Shown here piece after piece: positions 1-6,501 of a stretch of 17,187 nt of DNA; the first letter of the stretch is position 1; every line of letters begins with the position of its first letter. The notes under the pieces were generated by a model. The model saw nothing but the letters and a program-made list of their open reading frames with translations, had not been told where the DNA came from and ran no database searches. This DNA comes from Nitrosarchaeum sp. Lineage in GTDB: Archaea > Thermoproteota > Nitrososphaeria > Nitrososphaerales > Nitrosopumilaceae. The DNA is taken from positions 1 through 17,187 of the forward strand of contig SCUP01000350.1 of the NCBI GenBank assembly GCA_004297665.1, given 5' to 3'. Position numbers and translations under genes: made by a program.

Positions 1-90
1 GAATCAACAATAATTGAATTTGAAGAAGGAAAATTAAAAATTCACAGAGAAGGAGTTTTAACACGAAATGAGATCTTGAAAATACTTTGA
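1..90 (+). CDS. 3' end of an unidentified protein (truncated by window edge)
   Basis: An open frame runs from the first base to a TGA at 88-90, giving 29 residues that end in LTRNEILKIL. Its coding nature is supported by the open frame and by the tight junction with the next gene, whose TTG start overlaps this stop codon (TTGA). The residues visible are too few to assign a family. It is probably co-transcribed with the THUMP gene. Confidence 0.6.
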   Translation, partial: ESTIIEFEEGKLKIHREGVLTRNEILKIL

Positions 91-608
91 ATCTAATAAT
101 TACATGTGCCAGACATTTGGAATCAGAAACGAGACAAGAATTATTAGATATTTTAGAAAAACTAGGAGACTCGGAACCTAAAATAACTATCACAAATATG
201 TCGGGAATTTTGACTGCTGAAACAAAATTGGAACCAATAATAGTAGTAAAAAAAATCAAAGAAATGCTACTAGATGAACCGTGGTGTATTAGATATTGTC
301 TTAGAATAATCCCTATTCAAAAAATTACAGAAACTAAAATTGAGAGCATTGATGACGGAATTTTAGATTTAATCAAATTGATTTCCAATGGAGAATCATA
401 TAGAATATCAATTGAGAAAAGAAATTCTAACATTTCAAGCCAAGAATTAATTTCCAAAATAGCAAAAAAAATTAAAAATAAAGTATCATTAGAATTCCCT
501 GATAAAATTATATTAATTGAAGTATTGGGAAATCAGACGGGAATTGCAATTGTAAAAAAAGAAGATGTTTTGAGCGTAGAAAAAACTAAAAGAAGTATAT
601 CAGAGTAA
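87..608 (+). CDS. THUMP-domain protein, Tan1/THUMPD1-like tRNA-acetylation adaptor
   Basis: This 173-residue protein has the pattern of a stand-alone THUMP domain: an N-terminal alpha/beta part, then a THUMP core at about residues 60-165. Its hallmark segments are SYRISIEKRNSN near 104-115 and the strand-turn IEVLGNQTGIAIV near 144-156. THUMP domains bind the 3' end of tRNA. No methyltransferase or thiouridylase domain follows, so it most resembles Tan1/THUMPD1, the adaptor that lets a Kre33/TmcA-type acetyltransferase make ac4C in tRNA. The start is TTG at 87, inside the upstream stop (TTGA), which suggests translational coupling. The 3' end overlaps the convergent Ubl-Cgi121 gene by 9 nt. 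The THUMP call is fairly secure; the ac4C role is inference. Confidence 0.75.
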   Translation: MNLIITCARHLESETRQELLDILEKLGDSEPKITITNMSGILTAETKLEPIIVVKKIKEMLLDEPWCIRYCLRIIPIQKITETKIESIDDGILDLIKLISNGESYRISIEKRNSNISSQELISKIAKKIKNKVSLEFPDKIILIEVLGNQTGIAIVKKEDVLSVEKTKRSISE

Positions 609-1373
609 AATAGCAGCTTTTTCTATTAGTATATCTTCAAGAGGATTTTTTGATAAAACTACATCAAGCTGTTTATCTGTTATTTGAAAATATTTTTTTA
701 TAAAAGAGGTATTATCTTTTGAGAACATTTTGACAGACATAAAACTCAATTTTTTATAAAGTGCATCTAAGATTTTTTTATTGCCAAGTGCAATCAGTAT
801 AAAATTTTGTTGTGATTTGATTCCAGCAGAATTAATTGCAGAAGAAATTTGTGAAGAAATAGCAAAGCGCATTAAAATATCCATTTCAAATTTGTTTGAA
901 AGTAAGATATTATTTTTATCAGAAGAGACAGATAAGGAAATAATTTTTCTCAGATGATAATTATTTAGAATAAAATTACTAGATATGGCCTGAAGTTTAA
1001 TGCTAGGAAATTGTTTTCGAAGTGTATCAAGATATGTAATATCAATTTCTTTTTGCCCTTGAATTTCAATTATCTGAACTAATTTGTTTGAAACATTGAA
1101 AATTAGTCTTTTAGGTGAACCTCCATGAATAACAGGAATTATACTTACCACATCATCATTTTTTATTTTAGTCATTTTTCCTTCTAGGGCAGAAGAATCG
1201 ACGCCATTAATCGCTATCAATATGTTTTCAACATCCAAATTAGGAGTGTCAATAGGTTTTAGTTCTAATAGTAAAACAAGGAGTTCTTGAATGGTAATAT
1301 CAGATTTATCAATTTTTAGTGTATCAGTAAAAAAGGACTTTTTTGCTCCTCCTACGAGTTTAATCATTATCAT
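600..1373 (-). CDS. MoaD/ThiS-like ubiquitin-fold domain fused to a Cgi121-like KEOPS subunit
   Basis: The protein has 257 residues and two recognisable parts. Residues 1-85 look like a beta-grasp sulfur-carrier/ubiquitin-like domain. ILIAINGVDSS (51-61) matches the central strand of MoaD/ThiS, and DDVVSIIPVIHGG (73-85) matches the usual C-terminal stretch ending in diglycine. Residues about 90-250 resemble Cgi121, the KEOPS subunit that binds tRNA for t6A37 synthesis. The characteristic segment is NKFEMDILMRFAISSQISSA (160-179) followed by GIKSQQNFILIALG. The diglycine is internal, followed by Ser86. A start at Met3 is also possible. A TATA-like AT-rich box near 1395-1408 lies about 28 nt upstream of the ATG, consistent with a leaderless mRNA. 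Domain calls are by motif; what the fusion does is unknown. Confidence 0.72.
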   Translation of the reverse strand: MIMIKLVGGAKKSFFTDTLKIDKSDITIQELLVLLLELKPIDTPNLDVENILIAINGVDSSALEGKMTKIKNDDVVSIIPVIHGGSPKRLIFNVSNKLVQIIEIQGQKEIDITYLDTLRKQFPSIKLQAISSNFILNNYHLRKIISLSVSSDKNNILLSNKFEMDILMRFAISSQISSAINSAGIKSQQNFILIALGNKKILDALYKKLSFMSVKMFSKDNTSFIKKYFQITDKQLDVVLSKNPLEDILIEKAAILL

Positions 1374-1424
1374 ATAGTGATCATCTGGAATGCTAAAAAT
1401 TAATTTTTTGTTTTGTTATGCAGT

Positions 1425-1745
1425 TTATTCTTCTGTGGCTTCACTTGTTTCTGAGTCAGATGTTATTGCAATGATTTCCTCTTCAATGGTATCATCTTCA
1501 GAAATTTTCTCTTCCAAAGTATAATTTTCAATTCTAGAAGATTCTATTTGAGATTGTTTTGCTTTTTCTTCACGGTTTTCTTTCTTAATAAATTTAGTAA
1601 TGTAACCTGCAATTTCATTTTTTAGTCCTTTTGAACGAACTATAGCTATTAGATCTAATGCTTTCTTGTTATCAGCAAAATCTTCTCCAAATTTTAGCTT
1701 GTGTCCATCTAGTACTTCATAAGAAAGACGCTTAATTCTATCCAT
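1425..1745 (-). CDS. rps17e: 30S ribosomal protein S17e with an acidic C-terminal tail
   Basis: Residues 1-58 match the archaeal/eukaryotic small-subunit protein S17e. The diagnostic segment is FGEDFADNKKALDLIAIVRSKGLKNEIAGYITK, split here as FGEDFADNKKAL (19-30) and KNEIAGYITKFIKK (42-55). It is absent from bacteria. Archaeal S17e is usually about 60-70 residues, but this one has 106. Residues from about 58 on are a low-complexity tail, very rich in Glu, Asp, Ser and Thr, ending SETSEATEE. The ATG at 1745 lies about 27 nt from a good TATA box, so the mRNA is probably leaderless. The Ubl-Cgi121 gene lies 51 nt downstream on the same strand but has its own TATA-like box. Confidence 0.93.
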   Translation of the reverse strand: MDRIKRLSYEVLDGHKLKFGEDFADNKKALDLIAIVRSKGLKNEIAGYITKFIKKENREEKAKQSQIESSRIENYTLEEKISEDDTIEEEIIAITSDSETSEATEE

Positions 1746-1768
1746 TCTTCGTGTAACGAACTAGGGTT

Positions 1769-1775
1769 TTTTATA
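1769..1775 (-). promoter_or_regulatory. TATA box for rps17e
   Basis: The minus strand reads TATAAAA here, centred about 27 nt upstream of the rps17e ATG at 1745. That spacing fits an archaeal promoter driving a leaderless transcript. It abuts the TatD stop codon at 1777-1779. Confidence 0.6.
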
Positions 1776-1776
1776 C

Positions 1777-2532
1777 CTATATTCGAAGGAATGATTTTGA
1801 ATTTTCTTCCAATAATGAAGCCATTTCATCATATGATTTGCCTAGTATTTTTGAGGCACAAAACACAACACTTGGAATAAAACTGATTTGTCCAGATTTC
1901 ATTTCAAAGCATTTTGAGAATTTTACAGGGCCATCTGTTTCAACAAGAATTTTTGCCTCAGATGTTTTAGATAATAGCATTTGTTTGTCATTTGCATAAA
2001 TTAGAACGGGACCATATGAAACAAAAAAATCCATGTCCATTGCTTTTTGAAGCTGTTTTTTGCTTCCATCAAACCAATGTAGTAATGCATGCTTAATGTC
2101 ATAAGAAGTAATTATAGAAAATATCTCATCAAGACTCTTTCGGGAATGAATTGAAATAGGTTTTTGGAATTTTTCTGCAAGAGAGAGCAGAGATTCAAAA
2201 AGAAAGATTTGTCTTGTGTTATCTTCATTGGATTTTACATATGTAGGGTCTAGGCCAATCTCTCCAATACCAGAAATATGCTGTTGGTTTTCACTAATTA
2301 GATTTATCATCAGTTCTAGATCATCATTTGCACGTTCAGGATGAATTCCAATAAAAGGCAAGATGAGTTTGCTCTTTCTTCCAAGCTCCAAAGTTTTTTT
2401 AGAGGTAACATTATCCATTGATACGCAGCAAGCTTTGATTTTCATATTTTCCATTCCTTTGATTGTATGATTCAAATCATATTCATAATATGGATCGGAT
2501 AAATGAATATGAGAATCATATAACCAAGTCAT
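1777..2532 (-). CDS. TatD-family metal-dependent hydrolase (deoxyribonuclease-like)
   Basis: This is an amidohydrolase-superfamily TIM barrel of the TatD/YcfH family, with all metal-site motifs in order: DSHIHL at the N-terminus, PFIGIHPE, GIGEIGLDPTY, PISIHSRKS, ALLHWFDGS and VETDGPVKF. Family members are metal-dependent 3'-5' exonucleases or related phosphodiesterases acting in DNA repair or turnover. The longer frame opens at ATG 2592, but I prefer ATG 2532 (252 residues, starting MTWLYDSHIHL). TatD proteins usually begin just before the HxH motif, a TATA element lies 28 nt upstream of 2532, and the 2592 start would leave only 33 nt to the divergent histone gene. The family is clear; the natural substrate is not. 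Confidence 0.88.
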   Translation of the reverse strand: MTWLYDSHIHLSDPYYEYDLNHTIKGMENMKIKACCVSMDNVTSKKTLELGRKSKLILPFIGIHPERANDDLELMINLISENQQHISGIGEIGLDPTYVKSNEDNTRQIFLFESLLSLAEKFQKPISIHSRKSLDEIFSIITSYDIKHALLHWFDGSKKQLQKAMDMDFFVSYGPVLIYANDKQMLLSKTSEAKILVETDGPVKFSKCFEMKSGQISFIPSVVFCASKILGKSYDEMASLLEENSKSFLRI

Positions 2533-2556
2533 TGCTTTAACTTTCAAAATAGTCTG

Positions 2557-2563
2557 TATAAAT
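2557..2563. promoter_or_regulatory. Shared TATA element between tatD-like gene and histone gene
   Basis: The plus strand reads TATAAAT. It is centred 28 nt from the preferred tatD-like ATG (2532) and would start histone transcription near 2585-2588, giving a leader of about 40 nt before the ATG at 2626. No second good TATA was seen in the 93-bp gap, so one element may serve both directions. Confidence 0.45.
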
Positions 2564-2625
2564 CGATTTCTTAGTGATATTTTTTTACTCACAATCTTTT
2601 ATCGGAAAAAAGAAAAGAGAAAACA

Positions 2626-2841
2626 ATGAAATCATCAGAACTTGGGATGTCAGCAATGTACAGAATTTTAAAAAAAGCAGGAGCTGAGAGAGTTAGTGAT
2701 GAATCAGCAGAAGAACTAAGAGGGATAATTGAAGAATTGGCCAACAATATTGCAAAAAGTGCAGTAGATATGGCCTTGCATGCAGGAAGAAAAACGATAA
2801 AGGCAGAAGACATCAAACTTGCTTCAAAACCATTTATTTAA
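2626..2841 (+). CDS. Archaeal histone (HMf-like, single histone fold)
   Basis: At 71 residues this is the usual length of an archaeal single-fold histone. The three-helix histone fold is evident: [20 protein letters not shown] (6-25), a long central helix through [20 protein letters not shown], and the loop-helix [15 protein letters not shown] (52-66). The RVSDES and [10 protein letters not shown] loops are the family signatures for DNA contact and dimer assembly. It should wrap and compact DNA as dimers or longer polymers. There is no long tail, only a short C-terminus (SKPFI). It is transcribed divergently from the tatD-like gene, and tRNA-Cys follows 44 nt downstream. Confidence 0.96.
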   Translation: MKSSELGMSAMYRILKKAGAERVSDESAEELRGIIEELANNIAKSAVDMALHAGRKTIKAEDIKLASKPFI

Positions 2842-2885
2842 TTTAATCTAAAGAGTTTAATTATTCATTTCATATTTTTCAAAAC

Positions 2886-2957
2886 GGTGCGGTGGCAGAA
2901 CGGTTATGCGTGAGCCTGCAAAGCTTATACAAAGGGGTTCGACTCCCTTCCTCACCT
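2886..2957 (+). tRNA. tRNA-Cys (anticodon GCA)
   Basis: The cloverleaf can be drawn by hand: acceptor GGTGCGG/CCTCACC, D stem GCA/TGC with GG in the loop, anticodon stem TGAGC/GCTTA with loop CTGCAAA (anticodon GCA at 2918-2920), T arm AGGGG-TTCGACT-CCCTT. Base 73 is T, as expected for tRNA-Cys. No intron and no encoded CCA are seen. The fifth acceptor pair is a C-T mismatch (2890/2952). An AT-rich TATA-like stretch lies at about 2856-2865. Confidence 0.9.
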
Positions 2958-2966
2958 TTCAACATT

Positions 2967-3389
2967 TTAAGACAATTCAACAATTACTTGTCCTTTCATC
3001 CAAGGATGTAATGTACAAAAATAATCATAGATTCCAATATTTTCAAAAATAAATGTAAATGATTCCTCAGGATCTAAATAGCCACTATCAAAAATTTCAC
3101 TTGGTTCATCATAATACCCAGAGGTCACACTGTGAAATGCAACATCTTCATTTACCCAAGTAACTGAATTACCTTGTTTTATTACAATTTTTGATGGAGT
3201 ATAACAAGAATCAGTTTTTTCACATCCTGGACGTGAAACTTTTGTTGGCATTATAACATCTCCTTTGAGAACTGTTTTTTGGTCATCAACATCTTGAACA
3301 GTAGTATTTTGAGATAAGATCACAATTCCTAATGATATTCCTATGATTATTACAATGATTAAGATTATTACAATTCTTTTTTTTCCCAA
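2967..3389 (-). CDS. Membrane-anchored plastocyanin-like blue copper protein (cupredoxin)
   Basis: This 140-residue protein starts with a lysine-arginine pair and a strongly hydrophobic helix (about 5-26), a signal anchor that places the rest outside the membrane. The soluble part is a cupredoxin: KIVIKQGNSVTWVNEDVAFH (67-86) supplies the first copper ligand His86, and YFCTLHPWMKG (123-133) supplies Cys125, His128 and Met131. This is a complete type 1 copper site of the plastocyanin/amicyanin class. Cys56 and Cys62 could form a disulfide. Such proteins carry electrons at the cell surface, and thaumarchaea use many of them. The start is TTG at 3389, because an in-frame stop lies just upstream. 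It is divergent from the AIPR gene and convergent with tRNA-Cys. Confidence 0.92.
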   Translation of the reverse strand: MGKKRIVIILIIVIIIGISLGIVILSQNTTVQDVDDQKTVLKGDVIMPTKVSRPGCEKTDSCYTPSKIVIKQGNSVTWVNEDVAFHSVTSGYYDEPSEIFDSGYLDPEESFTFIFENIGIYDYFCTLHPWMKGQVIVELS

Positions 3390-3440
3390 ATTACATCACA
3401 TATAGAACTGAGTTATTATGTAATTACCAAATTCTCTAAA

Positions 3441-3447
3441 TATATAA
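3441..3447 (+). promoter_or_regulatory. TATA box for the AIPR gene
   Basis: The sequence TATATAA is centred about 22 nt upstream of the TTG at 3466, close to the spacing of leaderless archaeal promoters. It supports TTG 3466 as the start. Confidence 0.5.
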
Positions 3448-3465
3448 CATATTAGAAAAATCACT

Positions 3466-5217
3466 TTGGCTCAAAACGGTAGTGGATTATTAGAGTACAT
3501 TCCAGGTTCACATGCTCTATTAACTCAAAAAAATTCCAGCATACCCTTAGAAGGGTTTTCAGAAAATGTCAGAGGAAGCATACAAGAATATGCTGAAAAT
3601 TCAAAAAGCGAGGTAGAAAAAGGCAATAATTTTCTTCAATGGGTTCTCACGCGAGTTTTTGAGGCTACAGAAGATGATGCAGCAGATGCAATTGTGGATG
3701 GTGCAAATGATCTTGGTATTGATGCATACCTTCCAGTAGATTTCTCAGATAATACTATTCGTCTATTTCAATCAAAATATGGAACATCTCATTCATTTGA
3801 AGCGATTGCCAAATTCAAAGAAGATGCAAAGCGTTTACTTGGAAAAGACGTAACAAAGATGAGGCCTGAATTAGCACATCTTGTTACAAAAATCAAGGAA
3901 AAGAATCTAAAAATGAAATGCTGTTATGTAACAGATCAAAAAGTAGAGTATCAAGATGATCTAATAGAAATCATAGACATTGAAAAAATCATCCAAAAAT
4001 TATGGGAGCGAATAAAAAAACCGGCTGCTGGAAAAAGATCATCAATAAAATTAGAAAGAATGCTTAGACACGACAATACAATTCTGGGGATTTTGAAATT
4101 AAGAGAACTAACTGAATTTGTTAACAAGAATAGAGATTACGTGTTTGAATCAAATATCAGACAGTGGATGCAATTTAAAACAACGGTAAACAAAGGATTA
4201 CGAGAAACACTTCAGAGTAATCCAGGAAAATTTTTCTATTATAATAATGGAATTACAATTGTAGTTAGTGATTTTGAAGAATTAGGAGATAATATTATTG
4301 AACTCTATGCACCACAAATTGTAAACGGTGCACAAACATCTAATTCAATCCTTGATCATTCAAAACGAACTAAAAACATGGATGGTTCTATGACAGTAAC
4401 CATAATCAAAGCAGATGACGAACAAGAACAAAATAACATTACAAAATACAGAAACTCGCAAAATTCAGTTAGAGGAAAAGATCTTGTTTCATTAATGGAT
4501 TTTCACAAATCCATTAAATCACAGTTGAAAAATTGTGGCTATTTTTATGAGATTCAAGCAGGATCGTTTGACACAAAATCAAAATCAAAACAATCAGAAT
4601 ACGAAGGAGATTCCATATACAATGAGTATCTTCCAGATAATCACAAAAAAGTAATTGTAGCAAAAGATGCCATTCAGGCTCTTGTAGCTGGAATTGAACA
4701 AAGACCTACAGAAGCATATAGTTCTCCAGCTCAATTTCTGCCAAGAGGAAGTAAGTATGATGACATATTTAATGACAATCTAAAAGATGATTACAGAATT
4801 TTACTTTATCCGTATCTTGTCAAAGAGTATGCAAAAAAGACATTGAAATATGGAAAACAAGGTGGACATAAAACAAAAAGATATGCAACCTTGTTTTATG
4901 TTGGAGTTTACTTTAGAATTTTACATAAAGAGATCATAGAAACCAAAGGAGATTTTAAAAATGATGTAAGAAAAATGGAGCCAATATTTCGTAGTTTTAA
5001 ACTAAATGCTAGAATTTTAAAAATTGCAGATGTTATAGTGACTAAATTTTTAGAAGATACTATAGTAGGTGATGAGATAGAATTGGCAAATACAAAGCAT
5101 AATTTCTTCTCACAACATGTATGGAATGATTCAATGCTCAGAGTAGTAGATAAAAAAATAAGACAAGAAGAAGAAGAGATTTCAGCATTGAAAAAACTTG
5201 CAAACAACTTGTTTTAG
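3466..5217 (+). CDS. AIPR-family (abortive infection/phage resistance) protein with N-terminal PD-(D/E)XK-like domain
   Basis: The 583-residue protein carries the hallmark of the AIPR family in its centre: FFYYNNGITIVV (256-267) followed by YAPQIVNGAQTSNSIL (281-296) and YRNSQNSVRGKDL (328-340). The N-terminal part resembles a PD-(D/E)XK (Mrr-like) nuclease core: GANDLGIDAYLP (79-90) gives Asp86, and RLFQSKYG (99-106) gives the Q-x-K triad end at Lys104. AIPR proteins are linked to abortive-infection phage defence; a nuclease action on invading nucleic acid is inference. The start is TTG at 3466 with a TATA box about 22 nt upstream. No partner gene overlaps it: a 54-aa zinc ribbon follows after 165 nt with its own promoter, and a cupredoxin is divergent. 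Codon use looks like that of neighbours, so transfer, if any, is not recent. Confidence 0.82.
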   Translation: MAQNGSGLLEYIPGSHALLTQKNSSIPLEGFSENVRGSIQEYAENSKSEVEKGNNFLQWVLTRVFEATEDDAADAIVDGANDLGIDAYLPVDFSDNTIRLFQSKYGTSHSFEAIAKFKEDAKRLLGKDVTKMRPELAHLVTKIKEKNLKMKCCYVTDQKVEYQDDLIEIIDIEKIIQKLWERIKKPAAGKRSSIKLERMLRHDNTILGILKLRELTEFVNKNRDYVFESNIRQWMQFKTTVNKGLRETLQSNPGKFFYYNNGITIVVSDFEELGDNIIELYAPQIVNGAQTSNSILDHSKRTKNMDGSMTVTIIKADDEQEQNNITKYRNSQNSVRGKDLVSLMDFHKSIKSQLKNCGYFYEIQAGSFDTKSKSKQSEYEGDSIYNEYLPDNHKKVIVAKDAIQALVAGIEQRPTEAYSSPAQFLPRGSKYDDIFNDNLKDDYRILLYPYLVKEYAKKTLKYGKQGGHKTKRYATLFYVGVYFRILHKEIIETKGDFKNDVRKMEPIFRSFKLNARILKIADVIVTKFLEDTIVGDEIELANTKHNFFSQHVWNDSMLRVVDKKIRQEEEEISALKKLANNLF

Positions 5218-5226
5218 ATTTTAAAA

Positions 5227-5288
5227 TAGGTAGAAGCCTAACCAAGTAAAGATTTGCAGGAGGTTTACATTGATCAGACTGCTACCTA
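5227..5288 (+). repeat. Long-range inverted repeat with nested hairpin in the AIPR 3' intergenic region
   Basis: TAGGTAG at 5227-5233 is the exact reverse complement of CTACCTA at 5282-5288. Inside it, GTAAA (5246-5250) can pair with TTTAC (5264-5268). The RNA could fold into a closed structure of about 62 nt. No C/D or H/ACA box was convincing, and no poly-T tract follows directly. It may be a 3' UTR structure, a small RNA or chance. Confidence 0.25.
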
Positions 5289-5354
5289 GAATTCCTATAA
5301 ATTAGTATTATTTAACATGATTTTTCAAAATGTTCCTCGATCCAGAATCTTTTT

Positions 5355-5360
5355 TATATA
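5355..5360 (+). promoter_or_regulatory. TATA box for the 54-aa zinc-ribbon gene
   Basis: TATATA centred about 25 nt upstream of the TTG at 5383 fits a leaderless archaeal promoter and helps show that this short frame is a real gene. Confidence 0.5.
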
Positions 5361-5382
5361 GATCAAAGAGAGCACAATTACT

Positions 5383-5547
5383 TTGGGATCTAAAGAAAAA
5401 TGTACAATTTGTAGTAATAAAATATCTTTACATTTCAATCCTATGGAAGAATGGGGGATTAAAGGTCCACTTTGTGGAAAATGTTATTCAGAAAAAATAG
5501 ATAAACACTACCCAGGAGATCACGTTAGAGTAAACAAAGAAGAATAG
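5383..5547 (+). CDS. Small zinc-ribbon protein (54 aa)
   Basis: The frame opens with TTG (5383) and ends at TAG (5545-5547), giving 54 residues that begin MGSKEKCTICSNK. Two CxxC knuckles, CTIC (7-10) and CGKC (31-34), are spaced as in a zinc ribbon, with a polar tail KHYPGDHVRVNKEE. Small single-ribbon proteins of this kind are common in thaumarchaea, often of unknown role, and may bind nucleic acid or protein partners. Evidence for reality is the paired CxxC motifs and a TATA box at leaderless spacing. It lies downstream of the AIPR gene on the same strand but has its own promoter. It is tail-to-tail with the next gene, 2 nt apart. I do not recognise a more precise family. Confidence 0.7.
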   Translation: MGSKEKCTICSNKISLHFNPMEEWGIKGPLCGKCYSEKIDKHYPGDHVRVNKEE

Positions 5548-5549
5548 AA

Positions 5550-6131
5550 CTAGTCAGATTTTGAATATTTGTTAACAGAAAGACAATTCCATGCAAGTAC
5601 ATCTTCTTTTACATTTTTTTCTTCAAGAAATACAATATCAGTAATTGTTTTTTTTCTTTTTAATAGAGTTACCTGAAAACTGGAAAATTTTTTGCAATTA
5701 CATTCTTTGTATAAACATACATCATCATCACCTTCATCATGATCCTCTGCTTCATGTCCACAATCACATAATGCATCTTTTTTTACTTCCTTGCGTGATT
5801 TTTTTGTATAAACACCTAATCGCAGATATGCTTCACCACCATGTCCTTTCTTGAATCGCTCATAATTTTCTGACTTTGGTAAAATCTTAAAAAAAGAGAA
5901 ATTAGATTCGGGGCGCTGAGAATCAGAACCCATTATGAACCAGTATTTGTCATCGATCTCAACAAATCTGATCTTTATTGATGGATCTGACCACCAATGT
6001 ATTGTATCATGCCAAATAGTTGAAGCCTCTTTTCTATCAGCAAATAGAGGTACAACATTCATTCTAAGATCATAGTAGCGATATGCTACGCCCATAAAAT
6101 TATCAAACCATGGAAGAGATTGAGGTATCAA
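5550..6131 (-). CDS. Hypothetical protein with a CxCGH...CxC zinc-binding motif
   Basis: I do not recognise the family of this 193-residue protein. The N-terminal part (1-115) is rich in aromatics (WFDNF, YRYYD, IHWWSD, YWFIMG) and looks globular. Residues 122-146 hold a probable zinc site: CDCGH (122-126), His131, Cys139 and CNC (144-146), around an acidic insert EDHDEGDDD. The C-terminal part continues as a short globular segment to WNCLSVNK. The start is TTG at 6131: no in-frame ATG lies between it and an upstream stop, and a TATA element lies 28 nt upstream. Met13 or Met24 are fallback starts. It is divergent from the winged-helix gene, with an inverted repeat over its promoter, so the two may be regulated together. 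Confidence 0.72.
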   Translation of the reverse strand: MIPQSLPWFDNFMGVAYRYYDLRMNVVPLFADRKEASTIWHDTIHWWSDPSIKIRFVEIDDKYWFIMGSDSQRPESNFSFFKILPKSENYERFKKGHGGEAYLRLGVYTKKSRKEVKKDALCDCGHEAEDHDEGDDDVCLYKECNCKKFSSFQVTLLKRKKTITDIVFLEEKNVKEDVLAWNCLSVNKYSKSD

Positions 6132-6141
6132 TATAACAAAA

Positions 6142-6167
6142 ATCAGATTAGAGCGTATTTATCTGAT
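6142..6167. promoter_or_regulatory. Inverted-repeat operator candidate overlapping a TATA box
   Basis: ATCAGAT (6142-6148) and ATCTGAT (6161-6167) are perfect reverse complements separated by 12 bp. They flank and partly cover the minus-strand ATAAATA (6156-6162), the likely TATA box of the gene starting at 6131. A dimeric regulator bound here would block TBP. The adjacent winged-helix protein (6217) is an obvious but untested candidate. Confidence 0.4.
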
Positions 6168-6187
6168 CTGAATTGATGGTAATACCC

Positions 6188-6193
6188 TTATAT
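6188..6193 (+). promoter_or_regulatory. TATA box for the winged-helix gene
   Basis: TTATAT is centred about 27 nt upstream of the ATG at 6217, the spacing expected for a leaderless transcript. A second TTTATA at 6200-6205 is too close to the ATG for that role. Confidence 0.45.
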
Positions 6194-6216
6194 CTCGGTT
6201 TTATACTTGCTACCAT

Positions 6217-6498
6217 ATGGTTTCCTACAGAACAAGTATGCAAATTGTTGCAGATCTTTTGACTGCTACTGAACAGTCAGGTCAACAGGGTATCAAAACA
6301 ACATCATTGCTAACAAAGGCAAATCTATCACATTCCAGATTATCAAGATTTTTGGAAAATTTAACAGGTTCTGGATTGATCAATAAAATAGAATTTGATA
6401 ATAAAAATACATTTGTAATAACTGAAAAAGGAAGACAATATTTGGAATCTTACGCAAAATTTGCAGGTATTGCAGAATCCTTTGGATTAGAACTATAA
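6217..6498 (+). CDS. Winged helix-turn-helix DNA-binding protein (ArnR1-like)
   Basis: At 93 residues this is a single winged-helix domain. After a first helix (about 5-20), SLLTKANLSHSRLSRFLENL (30-49) is a clear helix-turn-helix with a recognition helix. SGLINKIEFDNKNTFVITEKGRQYLESY (52-79) forms the wing hairpin and the following helix. The wing ending in ITEKGRQYL is the classical signature of this class, which is greatly expanded in thaumarchaea. It presumably acts as a dimeric local transcription regulator. The divergent neighbour's promoter carries an inverted repeat, so autoregulation or regulation of that gene is plausible. No sensor domain is present. Confidence 0.88.
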   Translation: MVSYRTSMQIVADLLTATEQSGQQGIKTTSLLTKANLSHSRLSRFLENLTGSGLINKIEFDNKNTFVITEKGRQYLESYAKFAGIAESFGLEL

Positions 6499-6501
6499 GA
6501 T

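Noticed and set aside
2533..2592. Extra 20 N-terminal residues on the TatD-like protein (ATG at 2592)
   Set aside because: TatD proteins begin just before the HxH motif and the TATA element for ATG 2532 lies within this stretch. It cannot be fully excluded.
5317..5361. 14-codon ORF after a TATAAAT at 5296-5302
   Set aside because: Too short and without motif; the later TATA at 5355 explains the zinc-ribbon gene. The first TATA-like box may be chance in AT-rich DNA.
5645..5854. Plus-strand frame rich in His (HHHHLHH-like), resembling a metal-binding peptide
   Set aside because: It is the antisense shadow of the acidic GAT/GAC-rich zinc-motif stretch in the gene at 5550-6131; it has no promoter or codon bias of its own.
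3466..6131. A multi-gene defence island around the AIPR gene
   Set aside because: No methylase, helicase, toxin-antitoxin pair, reverse transcriptase, CRISPR or recombinase is seen nearby; the flanking genes are a cupredoxin and small unknown proteins with separate promoters.
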